From JAAZPT01 sp964544955 (lineage in GTDB: Bacteria; Bacillota; Clostridia; Christensenellales; Aristaeellaceae), in the NCBI GenBank assembly GCA_964544955.1, contig CAZJEB010000001.1:1-64000 (forward strand): a stretch of DNA of 64,000 nt. The letters are read 5' to 3'. Both the position numbers and the translations under genes were made by a program. Shown here piece after piece: positions 9,707 through 19,192 of the stretch. Under the pieces are notes generated by a model, which saw nothing but the letters and a program-made list of their open reading frames with translations, was not told the origin of the DNA and ran no database searches. Within the stretch, counting starts at the first letter, position 1; every line of letters starts with the position of its first letter.

Positions 9707-10327
9707 ATGAAAGAAAAATGTATGGCAGAACATTATTTTAGTGAAACTCCAGTTTCAAAACATAATATAAGTACTATTCAATATAATCATAAAGGTGTTA
9801 ATTTCAAGTTTAACACTGATAGTGGCGTGTTTTCAAAAACAAATGTAGATAAAGGCACAGATATACTTTTAAACGCTATTGATGGTGTAAATGGCAACGT
9901 ACTAGATATGGGTTGTGGTTATGGTGTTGTTGGCATTGTATTAAAAAAACTTTATTCAAATACAAATGTTGTTTTAAACGATATTAATCAAAGAGCTGTT
10001 GAACTATCTGTTTCAAATGCAAAATTAAATGGTGTAGATGTTGAAGTTTACCAGGGTTTTGGCACAGAAAACATACCAAAGATAGCATATGATTATGCAT
10101 TAATAAACCCACCAATTAGGGCGGGTAAAAAAGTAATATATGAATTATTTTCACAAATAAAATCTGTATTGAAATCCAATGGTGTAATGTATGTGGTTAT
10201 TAGAACAAAACAAGGCGCTAAAAGTGCTGTTGATTATCTTGAAGGTATGTTCTATGAAGTAATTACTGTTGAAATTTCATCGGGTTATAGAGTTTTAAAG
10301 TGTGTATTAGGGGGAAGAAATGAGTAA
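9707..10327 (+). CDS. Class I SAM methyltransferase, RsmC-like
   Basis: The protein has the SAM-binding motif VLDMGCGYGVVG and the NPPIRAGK motif that marks the RsmC/RlmG branch of guanine-N2 rRNA methyltransferases. At 206 residues it is the short, single-domain form found in Bacillota. The family modifies guanines in 16S or 23S rRNA, so an RNA target is likely, in keeping with the rRNA-modifying gene just before it. The start is uncertain: the ATG at 9722 gives MAEHYFSETP, which looks like the family start. The next gene overlaps its end by 8 bases. Confidence 0.82.
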   Translation: MKEKCMAEHYFSETPVSKHNISTIQYNHKGVNFKFNTDSGVFSKTNVDKGTDILLNAIDGVNGNVLDMGCGYGVVGIVLKKLYSNTNVVLNDINQRAVELSVSNAKLNGVDVEVYQGFGTENIPKIAYDYALINPPIRAGKKVIYELFSQIKSVLKSNGVMYVVIRTKQGAKSAVDYLEGMFYEVITVEISSGYRVLKCVLGGRNE

Positions 10328-11507
10328 ATTTAACAAAGCCTTTTTTAATAAAGGTATTAATAGATTAAATACTAATTGTGAAAAATGGGATGTTCCTATA
10401 AGTAAATATGGCGAGGGATTGTTGCCATTATGGGTTGCTGATATGGATTTTGAAACCATTCCATCAATAAGCGAAAAACTATTACATAGGGCTAATCATA
10501 ATACCTATGGTTATACTGAAATTAGCGAGGAAGATAATGGCGCTTTCTATAAATTTATGCAACGTAGGCATGGCATAACAATAAGTAAAGATGAAAGCCA
10601 AATGTTTCCTTGTGTAGTTACAGGTATAAAAACCTGCGTTAGATGTTTTACAAAAGAGGGCGAAGGGGTTGTGATTCAAAGCCCAGTATATGGCCCATTT
10701 CATTCAAGCGTTAGTTTAAACAATAGAAATATTGTTGATAATATACTTATAAAAGAAGATGATAATTCATATAATATAAACTTTGAATTACTTGAAAATC
10801 AATTTAAATCTGGTATAAAACTTATGGCTTTTTGCAATCCTCATAATCCGGTTTCTAGGTATTGGAAAGATGAAGAACTTACAAAATTGGTAGAATTAGC
10901 AAAAAAATACAATGTAATAATTGTTTCTGATGAAATTCATGCTGATTTTGTATATAAACCTAATAAATTCATATCAATTTTGAGCGTTGCTGATAAATTA
11001 AATTATAATAATGTTGTTTGCTTATATTCTGCCAGTAAAACATTCAATGTGGCTGGTTTGCAACAATCTCAATTAGTTACACGCAATAAAGAACTATATA
11101 ATAAAATAAAGGATGAATCAAAAGCTGTTGGTTTAACATGTGGCAATATATTTGCGTTAATAGCTACAAGGGAAGCGTATAACAATGGCGATGAATGGCT
11201 TGATGGCCTACTAGAATACTTAAACGAAGGCAAACGTATTTTGGTTGAGCAACTTTCTATACATTTGCCAGAAATTAAAGTTTCGCCTATAGATGCTACA
11301 TACTTGGCATGGCTTGATATATCATCATATGGTATAAAATCTGATGAATTAATTAATAAAGCTTTAGAAAACAAAGTAATGTTTACGTCTGGTACAGTGT
11401 TTTCTGAGGAAGCAGGGGAAGGTTTTATACGCTTTAACTTTGGTTGCCCCCATGTAAATATTGTAGAAGGCGTAAAAAGATTAAAATTAACATTAAAAGG
11501 AGAATAA
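10320..11507 (+). CDS. patB: PatB/MalY-type PLP aminotransferase (cystathionine beta-lyase family)
   Basis: A fold-type I PLP enzyme of 395 residues. The family signature PLWVADMDFE is near residue 40, with NPHNPVSRYW for substrate binding, VSDEIHADF around the cofactor Asp, and YSASKTFNVAGLQ with the Schiff-base Lys. PatB/MalY enzymes cleave C-S bonds in cystathionine or cysteine, releasing ammonia, pyruvate and a thiol. The real substrate here is unknown. It overlaps the methyltransferase gene by 8 bases (ATGAGTAA) and is followed 2 bases later by a peptidase gene, so an operon is clear. Confidence 0.88.
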   Translation: MSKFNKAFFNKGINRLNTNCEKWDVPISKYGEGLLPLWVADMDFETIPSISEKLLHRANHNTYGYTEISEEDNGAFYKFMQRRHGITISKDESQMFPCVVTGIKTCVRCFTKEGEGVVIQSPVYGPFHSSVSLNNRNIVDNILIKEDDNSYNINFELLENQFKSGIKLMAFCNPHNPVSRYWKDEELTKLVELAKKYNVIIVSDEIHADFVYKPNKFISILSVADKLNYNNVVCLYSASKTFNVAGLQQSQLVTRNKELYNKIKDESKAVGLTCGNIFALIATREAYNNGDEWLDGLLEYLNEGKRILVEQLSIHLPEIKVSPIDATYLAWLDISSYGIKSDELINKALENKVMFTSGTVFSEEAGEGFIRFNFGCPHVNIVEGVKRLKLTLKGE

Positions 11508-11508
11508 T

Positions 11509-12885
11509 ATGGATCTTACAAAATTAATGAATATAGTTGAAGCAAACAAAGAGGATATGATAGAAACTCTATCCCAATGGATAAAAATACCAAGCGTAAA
11601 GTCTGAACCTGCCGAGGGTGCCCCAATGGGAGAAGATATAAACAATATGCTAAATAAAGCAATTGAAGATTGTGAAAAAATGGGGTTTGAAGTTAAAAAT
11701 TTTGGTGGCTATGTATGTGATGCACGCATGGGCAAACTAGGGGTTGATCCTTTAGCAATTCTTGGCCATCTTGATATTGTTCCAGTAGGTGACGGATGGA
11801 AACAAGATCCCTTTGGCGCTGAAATAATTGATGGAAAACTATTTGGTAGAGGGGCTATCGATGATAAAGGCCCCGTAGTTGCTGCTCTTTATGCCATGAA
11901 AGCAGTTAAGGAAGCAGGGATTCCTTTAAAAAGAGAAGTAAGGTTAATTTTAGGTACAGATGAAGAGTCAGGGTGGGAGGATATTGATTATTATAAGGAA
12001 CATTGTGAGCTTCCCAATAGTGGCTTTAGCCCTGATGCACAATTCCCAGTTATAAATACCGAAAAAGGTTTGTTTAGAGTAAAACTAACAGCAAAATCAT
12101 CACAAGAAGGCTTAAAGGTTGTTGAATTAAATACTGGAGAAAGGCCGAATGTTATTCCAGGTAAATGTAAAGCAATTGTTGAAGGTGGGGATGATTTACT
12201 AAATTCTGCAATTTCAAAGGCAAAACAACTTGGCATAGAGCTTTCAGCAAAAATAGATGGTAAAAATGTAGTATTAGAAACACAGGGAATACCTGGACAT
12301 GCTGCTATGCCTGAAGAAGCTAAAAATGCTATTGGTTTAATGTTGGTTTTATTAAAAGAAATTGGTCTTGAAGGGCCATTAGAAACCATTGCAAATACTA
12401 TAGGAACTGAAACTAATGGTGAATCATTAGGAATAAAAGTTAAAGATAAGGTTAGTGGACCATTAACCTTAAATATTGGTATAATTCGTGTAAACCCAGA
12501 AGATATATCAATAACCCTTGATATACGTTTTCCAATGTTAGTTAGTAGTGATGCATTGTTAAAGGCAATAAGCTTAAATCTAAAAAATGCCGGGTTTAAA
12601 GCAGAGTTATTAGGCGCTACACAACCACACCATGTTCCTGAAAGTTCAGAACTTGTTCAAAAATTATTACAAGCCTACAATGAAGAAACTGGCCTACCAA
12701 AGCATGCAATTGCAATTGGTGGAGGCACTTATGCAAGGGCATTAAAAGAAGGTGTTGCATTTGGTAGCATATTCCCTGGCGAAGCAGAACTTGCTCACCA
12801 AGCTGGTGAATATATTAGTCTTGATAGCTTAATGAAGAATGCAAGAATATTTGCAAAAGCAATTGCTATTTTAGCAGGGGAATAA
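11509..12885 (+). CDS. pepV: M20 family dipeptidase, PepV-like
   Basis: A di-zinc peptidase of 458 residues that removes the N-terminal residue from dipeptides. Metal and catalytic motifs are visible: GHLDIVPVGDGW, FGRGAIDDKGP, GTDEESGWED, and IGGGTYARAL near the C-terminus. Length and motif set agree with PepV/Sapep rather than with M20 deacylases. It is cytoplasmic, with no signal peptide. AAAGGAGAA precedes the ATG. It is tightly packed between the PatB-like and HAD genes. Confidence 0.9.
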   Translation: MDLTKLMNIVEANKEDMIETLSQWIKIPSVKSEPAEGAPMGEDINNMLNKAIEDCEKMGFEVKNFGGYVCDARMGKLGVDPLAILGHLDIVPVGDGWKQDPFGAEIIDGKLFGRGAIDDKGPVVAALYAMKAVKEAGIPLKREVRLILGTDEESGWEDIDYYKEHCELPNSGFSPDAQFPVINTEKGLFRVKLTAKSSQEGLKVVELNTGERPNVIPGKCKAIVEGGDDLLNSAISKAKQLGIELSAKIDGKNVVLETQGIPGHAAMPEEAKNAIGLMLVLLKEIGLEGPLETIANTIGTETNGESLGIKVKDKVSGPLTLNIGIIRVNPEDISITLDIRFPMLVSSDALLKAISLNLKNAGFKAELLGATQPHHVPESSELVQKLLQAYNEETGLPKHAIAIGGGTYARALKEGVAFGSIFPGEAELAHQAGEYISLDSLMKNARIFAKAIAILAGE

Positions 12886-12886
12886 A

Positions 12887-13510
12887 ATGATAACAAGTTC
12901 GGTTAAAAATATTATATTAGATCTAGGTAACGTTATTCTTGATTTTAATCCGGATAGAATTGTATCCAATTATACTAATTCTGTAGCTGATATAAATGCT
13001 ATTGTAAATGCTGTTTTTAATAGTCAAATATGGAAGGATTATGATAAGGGTACAGCTAGTGAAGATGATGTTTTTAATTATGCAACAAATAATTTAAAAC
13101 CCTCATTATTTAATACAACTAAAGATATTATAAATAACTGGTATAAGTATTTTATACTTATACCAGGAGCAGAGGATTTTATTAATAATACCTTGATTAA
13201 GGGGTTCAATATTTATCTTTTGTCAAATGTAAGTCAAAAGTATTATGTTTTTAAAAGTGAATTTCCAATATTATCAAAATTAAAAGGTGAGCTAATTTCT
13301 GCTGATGAAAAATTAGCAAAACCAGACCCCAAAATATTTGAAGTTATGTTAAATAAATTTAATCTTAGTGCATCTGAGTGTTTTTTTGTTGATGATAATA
13401 TAAATAATGTAAATGCTGCAATTAGTAAGGGTATAAATTCTTTTCAATTTAAAGGTGATTATAAAGAATTATATAAACACTTAGTGTATAATGGAATATT
13501 TAGTAACTAA
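12887..13510 (+). CDS. HAD-superfamily phosphatase, YihX-like
   Basis: The 207-residue protein opens with NIILDLGNVILDF, the motif I variant (DxGNV) of the YihX-like HAD-IA group. A LLSNVS motif II, a Lys in KLAKPDPKIF (motif III), and FFVDDNINNV (motif IV) follow. YihX of E. coli dephosphorylates alpha-D-glucose-1-phosphate. Whether this protein uses the same substrate is not shown, although the glycogen genes 6 kb upstream make it worth a test. Its stop codon lies within the terminator stem that follows. Confidence 0.8.
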   Translation: MITSSVKNIILDLGNVILDFNPDRIVSNYTNSVADINAIVNAVFNSQIWKDYDKGTASEDDVFNYATNNLKPSLFNTTKDIINNWYKYFILIPGAEDFINNTLIKGFNIYLLSNVSQKYYVFKSEFPILSKLKGELISADEKLAKPDPKIFEVMLNKFNLSASECFFVDDNINNVNAAISKGINSFQFKGDYKELYKHLVYNGIFSN

Positions 13511-13531
13511 AACCATTTGGTTTTAGTTTTT
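13507..13531 (+). terminator. Terminator after the HAD gene
   Basis: CTAAAACC/GGTTTTAG forms an 8-bp stem with an ATTT loop, followed by five T residues. The left arm contains the HAD stop codon. Confidence 0.75.
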
Positions 13532-13541
13532 AGTTAGGGGA

Positions 13542-14843
13542 TTGATTAATATTAATATAAAAGGCAATATTGAATATTTAAAAAAAACTGAGTTAAGTGT
13601 AAAAATTGTATGGTTTTCAACAATGGTTTATATAATTTGGCTTTTTTTGCCTCAAGTTCAAAATCTTCTTGGAGCAAAAGGTGGCATTGCTTGTATGGCA
13701 TTGCTCTATGTTGGTGTTTTACTTGATAAATCATTTATTAAGCCTAATGTAAAGCAACTGTTTATAAAAAGTTTATCGATATTTATTATAGTTACTTACT
13801 TTGCATTGATATATATGAGTGATTCAAAAAATGTAATTTTATATATACTTCAAACCATGCTGTTTTTTTATCCAGTTCTTATAGCCTTTTATGTTAAACA
13901 AAAGCAAGATATCCGTATAATATTAGGAGCTTTTACATTAATATCAATAGTATGCCTTTTTACAGCTTCGGTTAATATTTTTTGGTTAAGTAGATACCCT
14001 AATACTGCACGTTCTTTAGGGCATGGTAGTGCTGATCCTGAATATTTAAAAAGAGCCATGTCTTACGGTATAGGTGGGTTTGGTTTTGTATATGGTGCGC
14101 CTATATTGTTTTGTTTCATACTATTTTACAAAAAAATTATTAGTAATATTTATTTAAAGATATTTGCTGTTGTAGCGTTAATTGTATTAGGAATTTCTAC
14201 AGTATTATCAAGATATTTTATTGCAATATTGCTATTGTTTATTGCTTTATTGTTTTATATTATATTCTCAATTATAGGTATTGTATGTAAAAAAAATAAA
14301 AGAGAAAATAAGTTTATATACACAATAATCGTCTTAATAATTTTGTTTTTTATACTATTTGTTTTTAAAGAGGCACTGTTTAACGCTGTTATTGAAATAT
14401 TAAATAATATAAATTTAAATGATTATGCTTTAAAAGTAGAGTCAATTAAAAATTTGATTGTAAATTTAGAGTGGGATAGTCGCTCAACAAGCAGGATTAA
14501 TCAGTATATGAATGGATTAAAGAGTATTTATTGGTCGCCATTAACAGGCAGTATTAACTCAGAATTTACAATATCTAGGCATTCAGATGTTATTGATATG
14601 TTTGCAGGCTGGGGTGTAGTATGGGGAATTGTTTTATTATGGTTGATATATTATTTGTTCAGGGATACATATATAGATGTTATAAAGGGCAAATATAGCT
14701 ATGTTTATAAATTTACATTATTTTTATTTGTATTTTTAGCATGTACTAATACAATAAATTATTCTAGGGAAGCAGCGATTATTATTGCGTTACTTCCTCT
14801 GTATACAGACCCCAAACTAATAAAAGGAGATATTAATGAATAG
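13542..14843 (+). CDS. O-antigen-ligase/Wzy-like polytopic membrane protein
   Basis: The 433-residue protein has about ten hydrophobic helices and a longer extracellular loop around residues 285-345 with conserved-looking polar residues (LEWDSRSTSRINQYMNGLKS). That layout matches the Wzy_C/O-antigen ligase family of glycan polymerases and ligases, which act on undecaprenyl-linked sugars. In a monoderm it would work on a capsule or wall polysaccharide. The start is unclear: the TTG at 13542 lies right after AGGGG, so an ATT at 13551 might be used. It overlaps tsaD by 8 bases but has no glycan genes beside it. A second member is at 39897. Confidence 0.7.
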   Translation: MININIKGNIEYLKKTELSVKIVWFSTMVYIIWLFLPQVQNLLGAKGGIACMALLYVGVLLDKSFIKPNVKQLFIKSLSIFIIVTYFALIYMSDSKNVILYILQTMLFFYPVLIAFYVKQKQDIRIILGAFTLISIVCLFTASVNIFWLSRYPNTARSLGHGSADPEYLKRAMSYGIGGFGFVYGAPILFCFILFYKKIISNIYLKIFAVVALIVLGISTVLSRYFIAILLLFIALLFYIIFSIIGIVCKKNKRENKFIYTIIVLIILFFILFVFKEALFNAVIEILNNINLNDYALKVESIKNLIVNLEWDSRSTSRINQYMNGLKSIYWSPLTGSINSEFTISRHSDVIDMFAGWGVVWGIVLLWLIYYLFRDTYIDVIKGKYSYVYKFTLFLFVFLACTNTINYSREAAIIIALLPLYTDPKLIKGDINE

Positions 14844-15876
14844 TATAGATTTAAAAGCTTTACAGAATAAAGATAGCGTTAAAATACTTGCTTTGGAAAC
14901 ATCTTGTGATGAAACGGCTGCTGCCATAGTTGAAAATGGTACAAAAGTTCTGGCTAATAAAGTGTTTTCGCAAATTGATATACATAGTATATATGGTGGC
15001 GTTGTTCCAGAAATTGCAAGCAGAGCCCACATGGAAATGTGTAATAGAATAATTGATAGTGCGCTAGAGGAAGCAGGCTTGCAGTTTGGAGAATTGGATG
15101 CCCTTGCTGTAACATATGGCCCTGGTTTGGTTGGTGCCTTGCTTACAGGGGTTTCTTGTATGAAAGGTTTATCATATGCCACAAAGCTTCCACTTATACC
15201 AGTTAATCATATACTTGGGCACGTTTTTGCAAACTATATATCAAATAATGTTCCTGAAACACCTTTTATATGCTTGATAGCAAGTGGTGGTCATTCACAT
15301 ATTATATTAGTAAAAAACAGCAATGAATACGATATTATTGGACGCACTGTAGATGATGCTGCAGGAGAAGCTTTTGATAAAGCAGCCAGGGTATTAGGGC
15401 TTAAATACCCTGGAGGCCCTCTACTGAGTAAGCTTGCGGAAAAAGGCAACCCTAAAGCATTAAAATTACCTACACCCAAAGTACAAGGTAAGTATGATTT
15501 TAGCTTTTCAGGGCTAAAAACTGCTTTTGTAAATGCGTGCCATAATGCAAATCAAAAGGGTGAAATATTTTCAAGTGAGGATTATGCTGCTAGCTTTGTA
15601 GATAAAGTTACAGACATGTTATCTGAAACAACTCTAAAAGTAGCAAAAGATTTAGGTGTTAAAAATATTTGCCTTGCTGGTGGCGTTTCAGCTAATAAAC
15701 AACTTAGGGAAAAAATGACGATACTTTGCAATACTAATAATATTAAGCTGTTTATGCCAAAATTAGAATATTGTACAGATAATGCTGCAATGATAGCATC
15801 CGTAGCATATTTTGCATTACAAAGAGGAGAAATAGCAAACTTTGAACTTAATGCAGTTCCTGGTTTAAGCTTGTAA
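14836..15876 (+). CDS. tsaD: tRNA N6-threonylcarbamoyladenosine transferase TsaD
   Basis: TsaD carries out the last step of t6A37 modification of ANN-decoding tRNAs, together with TsaB, TsaC and TsaE. The 346-residue protein begins ILALETSCDETAAAIV (ATP-binding fold), and has the metal-binding HILGH (HxxxH), ASGGHSHI, YPGGPLLSKLA and LAGGVSANKQLR. AAAAGGAGAT precedes the ATG at 14836, which overlaps the upstream gene. The partners are not in the window. Confidence 0.97.
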   Translation: MNSIDLKALQNKDSVKILALETSCDETAAAIVENGTKVLANKVFSQIDIHSIYGGVVPEIASRAHMEMCNRIIDSALEEAGLQFGELDALAVTYGPGLVGALLTGVSCMKGLSYATKLPLIPVNHILGHVFANYISNNVPETPFICLIASGGHSHIILVKNSNEYDIIGRTVDDAAGEAFDKAARVLGLKYPGGPLLSKLAEKGNPKALKLPTPKVQGKYDFSFSGLKTAFVNACHNANQKGEIFSSEDYAASFVDKVTDMLSETTLKVAKDLGVKNICLAGGVSANKQLREKMTILCNTNNIKLFMPKLEYCTDNAAMIASVAYFALQRGEIANFELNAVPGLSL

Positions 15877-15888
15877 ATTTAAGCTTTA

Positions 15889-15917
15889 TTGCAATATTGT
15901 TGCGCATATAGTATTAT
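15889..15917 (+). promoter_or_regulatory. Putative promoter of the phoH-pgpH-ybeY/cdd-era operon
   Basis: TTGCAA at 15889-15894, a 17-nt spacer and TATTAT at 15912-15917, about 35 bases before the phoH start. A 6-bp AAGCTT repeat pair just upstream might act as a weak tsaD terminator. Confidence 0.55.
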
Positions 15918-15951
15918 ATAACTATTAATATGATGAAATGGAGGCAATTGT

Positions 15952-16950
15952 TTGCCAATAGTTGAAGCAGAAATTAATCTTTCTTCGCCAGATGCATATA
16001 TGGCATTATTTGGCATTAATGAAAAAAATCTAAGCATGCTTGAGCGTGGCCTTTGTGTAAATATTGTTAGCAATGGTAATAATATTAAAATTAAAGGCGA
16101 AGAATCAAATGTAAAAAATAGCATTGCTTTTATTAATAAAATAACCCAAATTATAGCTAAAAATGGGCATGTAGGTTTAACTACTTTAAGATATGGTATG
16201 CAACTAGTAAAAGAAAACAAGTTAGATTCTCTTGAAGAACTATTAAAAGAAGTTGTAACTGTAACTGCTCAAGGCAGGCCTATAAAGTGCAAAACCTTAA
16301 AACAAAGGGAATATATAAAATCAATAAAAAATAACACCTTAACAATTGCTGTTGGCCCTGCTGGTACAGGTAAAACATATTTAGCTATGGCTTCAGCTGT
16401 ATTAGCATTAAGAAATAAGGAAATAAATAAAATTGTTTTAACTCGTCCTGCGGTTGAAGCTGGTGAAAAACTAGGGTTTTTACCTGGTGATTTAACACAA
16501 AAGGTTGACCCATATCTTCGCCCCTTATTTGATGCTTTATTTGAATTTGTTGGGGCAGAAACATATCACTCTTTGCAGGAGCGTGGTGTTGTAGAAATTG
16601 CGCCGTTGGCATATATGAGAGGAAGAACATTATCTGACTCATTTATTATTTTAGATGAAGCTCAAAACACGTCACCAGAACAGATGAAAATGTTTTTAAC
16701 AAGAATTGGTGCTAATAGCAAAGTAGTTGTTACTGGCGATATAACCCAAACAGATTTACCATATGGTAAAGTTTCTGGTTTAATTCATGCTATAGATGTT
16801 TTAAAAGAAGTTGAGGATATTGAAGTTATTAAGCTTAGTAATTATGATGTAGTGAGGAACGAGCTTGTTCAAAGAATTGTAAGTGCTTATGAAAATTACG
16901 AAAAACCCCATAAATTGGATGGGAATAGGATATTAAATAATGAACAATAG
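15952..16950 (+). CDS. phoH: PhoH-like ATPase
   Basis: The 332-residue protein has a short N-terminal nucleic-acid-binding-like region (residues 1-100) and a PhoH ATPase domain with Walker A GPAGTGKT and Walker B FIILDEAQN. PhoH-like proteins of this type (YbeZ/PhoL) partner YbeY in ribosome and RNA quality control, and here ybeY is two genes downstream. The TTG at 15952 follows GGAGG at 15940-15944. The 3' end overlaps pgpH by 11 bases. Confidence 0.92.
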   Translation: MPIVEAEINLSSPDAYMALFGINEKNLSMLERGLCVNIVSNGNNIKIKGEESNVKNSIAFINKITQIIAKNGHVGLTTLRYGMQLVKENKLDSLEELLKEVVTVTAQGRPIKCKTLKQREYIKSIKNNTLTIAVGPAGTGKTYLAMASAVLALRNKEINKIVLTRPAVEAGEKLGFLPGDLTQKVDPYLRPLFDALFEFVGAETYHSLQERGVVEIAPLAYMRGRTLSDSFIILDEAQNTSPEQMKMFLTRIGANSKVVVTGDITQTDLPYGKVSGLIHAIDVLKEVEDIEVIKLSNYDVVRNELVQRIVSAYENYEKPHKLDGNRILNNEQ

Positions 16951-19192
16951 TCCATTTTTAAAAACCAAAAATTTAAAAAATATTATTATAAGTAATAACG
17001 CTAAAAAGATATATACAATAATTATTAGTATATTACTTTTATTTGTTATGTATTCTTTTGCTATTACTCCAGAACGATATGACCTTAGGGTTGGGCAAAT
17101 ATCGCCCAAAACCATTGTGGCTTTTAAGGATATTGTTGATGAAGTAACAACGGAAAAAGATAGGCAAATTGCCGCTTTAAATGTCGAACCATCTTATGTA
17201 TCTGTTAATAATGTTGCAGATACAGTTATTAAAGATCTTGATGAAATAATATTAGAACTTCAAAATGTTCAAAAATATGGTAGTAGTATAATAGAACAAC
17301 AAGGTGAAACTGGTAATTATTTCTATTTTGAGCAAGAAAATATTGATTATGCTAAAAAGCTGCTAACTAAAGTAAAACTTAGTGATTATCAATTAAAAAC
17401 CCTGTTAAACACAAGCAATGAAGATATTCATGAGCTTGCGTCTAATATGAAGGCTGCAGTTTCAAACACACTAAGAACCACAATAAGGGAAGGCCGCGTT
17501 AGCGAAACAATAAACTATTTATTACAAATAATAGGTTATAAAACGGATATAAGCTTACTTCAAAATGTAGTTAGCCCAGTATTAGATGCTTGCATTAAGC
17601 CAAACATGGTTATTGATAAAGATGCCACAAATGCATCAAAGCAACTCGCTATGGACGAGGTATCTCCAGTTGTATATCAAAAAGGTCAAAACATTGTAAT
17701 AGAAGGCAATATTATTTATAAACATCAATATGAAATGCTTAAATCTTTAGGCATGGTTGACGATAAATCTGTTGATGTTATTTTATACATAACCATATTT
17801 TTGTTTATTGTATTAATTATTGGGCTAATGTTTTTACTTATGTATATGTTAAAACGAAGCCTTATTTATTCAAAAAGCGATTTGATAATTCAATTATTAT
17901 GTGTGGTTATAACATCAGGCTTTTGTATAATATCAAAATATATAAATATATATGTTGCGCCAACTATTTTAGTAACTTTTTTACTTACTATACTTGTAGG
18001 TTTAAGGGCTGCTATTGCTGGCAATATAGCAGTTGTGCTATTAAATAGTATTCTTTTGGCTGGCGGAAACGTTACATCTACTGAGGAAATATTAAACATT
18101 ATGCTTATTGGCATAATTAGCGGATTTGTAGTAATTGCAATTATGCATAAAAAACAACGTAGGCAACAAGCGTTAATTGCAGCGGCTGTAGCTGCCTTAC
18201 TAAATTTCTCAATAATTATACTTATCAGTGTTTTTACAAAAAGCAGTATAACTGACTATTTAGATAAAGCTTTTTGGAGCATGGGTAGTGCAGGGGTAGC
18301 TGTTTTATTATCCATGGGTCTAGAACCTGTTTTTGAATCGATTTTCAATTTACCAACAGATACTAAACTTTTAGAGCTGTGTAATCCAGAACATCCTTTG
18401 TTAAAAAGGTTGCTTCTTGAAGCACCAGGCACTTACCACCATAGTATAATAGTTGCAAATTTGGCAGAAGCAGCTGCTGATGCAATAGGAGCAAAAAGCT
18501 TAGTTGCTAGGGCAGGAGCATACTATCATGATATAGGAAAGCTTGCCAACCCCATGTATTTTAAAGAAAACCAAATAGGTATAAACCCACATTTTGCTGT
18601 TGATTCATATAAATCTGCTGAGATTATTACTAAACATACTCTTGAAGGTTATAACCTAGCTAAACAGTATAAAATACCAGATGAAATTAGAGATATAATT
18701 GTTAGTCATCATGGAAACTCTGTAGCTATGTATTTTTATCATGAAGCATTGGAAAGATCTGAAGATAAAAATGTTGATATTTCTAAATTTAGGTATCCTG
18801 GACCTAAACCATCAACAAAAGAAGCATCAATTATTATGATGGCAGATACTTCTGAGGCGGCTGTTAGATCTATGAGCGACCATTCACACGAAGCTATAAA
18901 GAATTTTATTAAAAAACTTGTTGATGCTAAAATTGAAGATGGGCAACTAGATCAATCACAATTAACGCTTAAAGATATTGAGGATATATATACTGTGTTT
19001 GCATCTGTTCTTACTGGTGCATACCATGAAAGGATAGAATATCCAGCTATTTCACCAAAAGATGAAATGCTTAAGCGAGAAGTAAACAATAATGTTAAGG
19101 GTGAGAATTCTCAAAATGATCAAATAAGTGTAGAAAACACTCTAGATTCTGAAAAAGATGGTAGTAATATAAAAAATGAAACTGATATATGA
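16940..19192 (+). CDS. pgpH: Cyclic-di-AMP phosphodiesterase, PgpH type (7TMR-HD)
   Basis: The 750-residue membrane protein has one TM helix near residues 23-43, an extracellular 7TMR-HDED domain to about residue 270, seven TM helices to about 465, and a cytoplasmic HD domain with the HDIGK motif at 530-534, GTYHHS and SHHGNS. PgpH enzymes hydrolyse the second messenger c-di-AMP, which controls potassium and turgor. The C-terminal tail is polar and probably disordered. The gene order phoH-pgpH-ybeY-cdd-era is the usual one in Bacillota. The start overlaps phoH; the last 17 bases overlap the ybeY-cdd gene. Confidence 0.93.
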   Translation: MNNSPFLKTKNLKNIIISNNAKKIYTIIISILLLFVMYSFAITPERYDLRVGQISPKTIVAFKDIVDEVTTEKDRQIAALNVEPSYVSVNNVADTVIKDLDEIILELQNVQKYGSSIIEQQGETGNYFYFEQENIDYAKKLLTKVKLSDYQLKTLLNTSNEDIHELASNMKAAVSNTLRTTIREGRVSETINYLLQIIGYKTDISLLQNVVSPVLDACIKPNMVIDKDATNASKQLAMDEVSPVVYQKGQNIVIEGNIIYKHQYEMLKSLGMVDDKSVDVILYITIFLFIVLIIGLMFLLMYMLKRSLIYSKSDLIIQLLCVVITSGFCIISKYINIYVAPTILVTFLLTILVGLRAAIAGNIAVVLLNSILLAGGNVTSTEEILNIMLIGIISGFVVIAIMHKKQRRQQALIAAAVAALLNFSIIILISVFTKSSITDYLDKAFWSMGSAGVAVLLSMGLEPVFESIFNLPTDTKLLELCNPEHPLLKRLLLEAPGTYHHSIIVANLAEAAADAIGAKSLVARAGAYYHDIGKLANPMYFKENQIGINPHFAVDSYKSAEIITKHTLEGYNLAKQYKIPDEIRDIIVSHHGNSVAMYFYHEALERSEDKNVDISKFRYPGPKPSTKEASIIMMADTSEAAVRSMSDHSHEAIKNFIKKLVDAKIEDGQLDQSQLTLKDIEDIYTVFASVLTGAYHERIEYPAISPKDEMLKREVNNNVKGENSQNDQISVENTLDSEKDGSNIKNETDI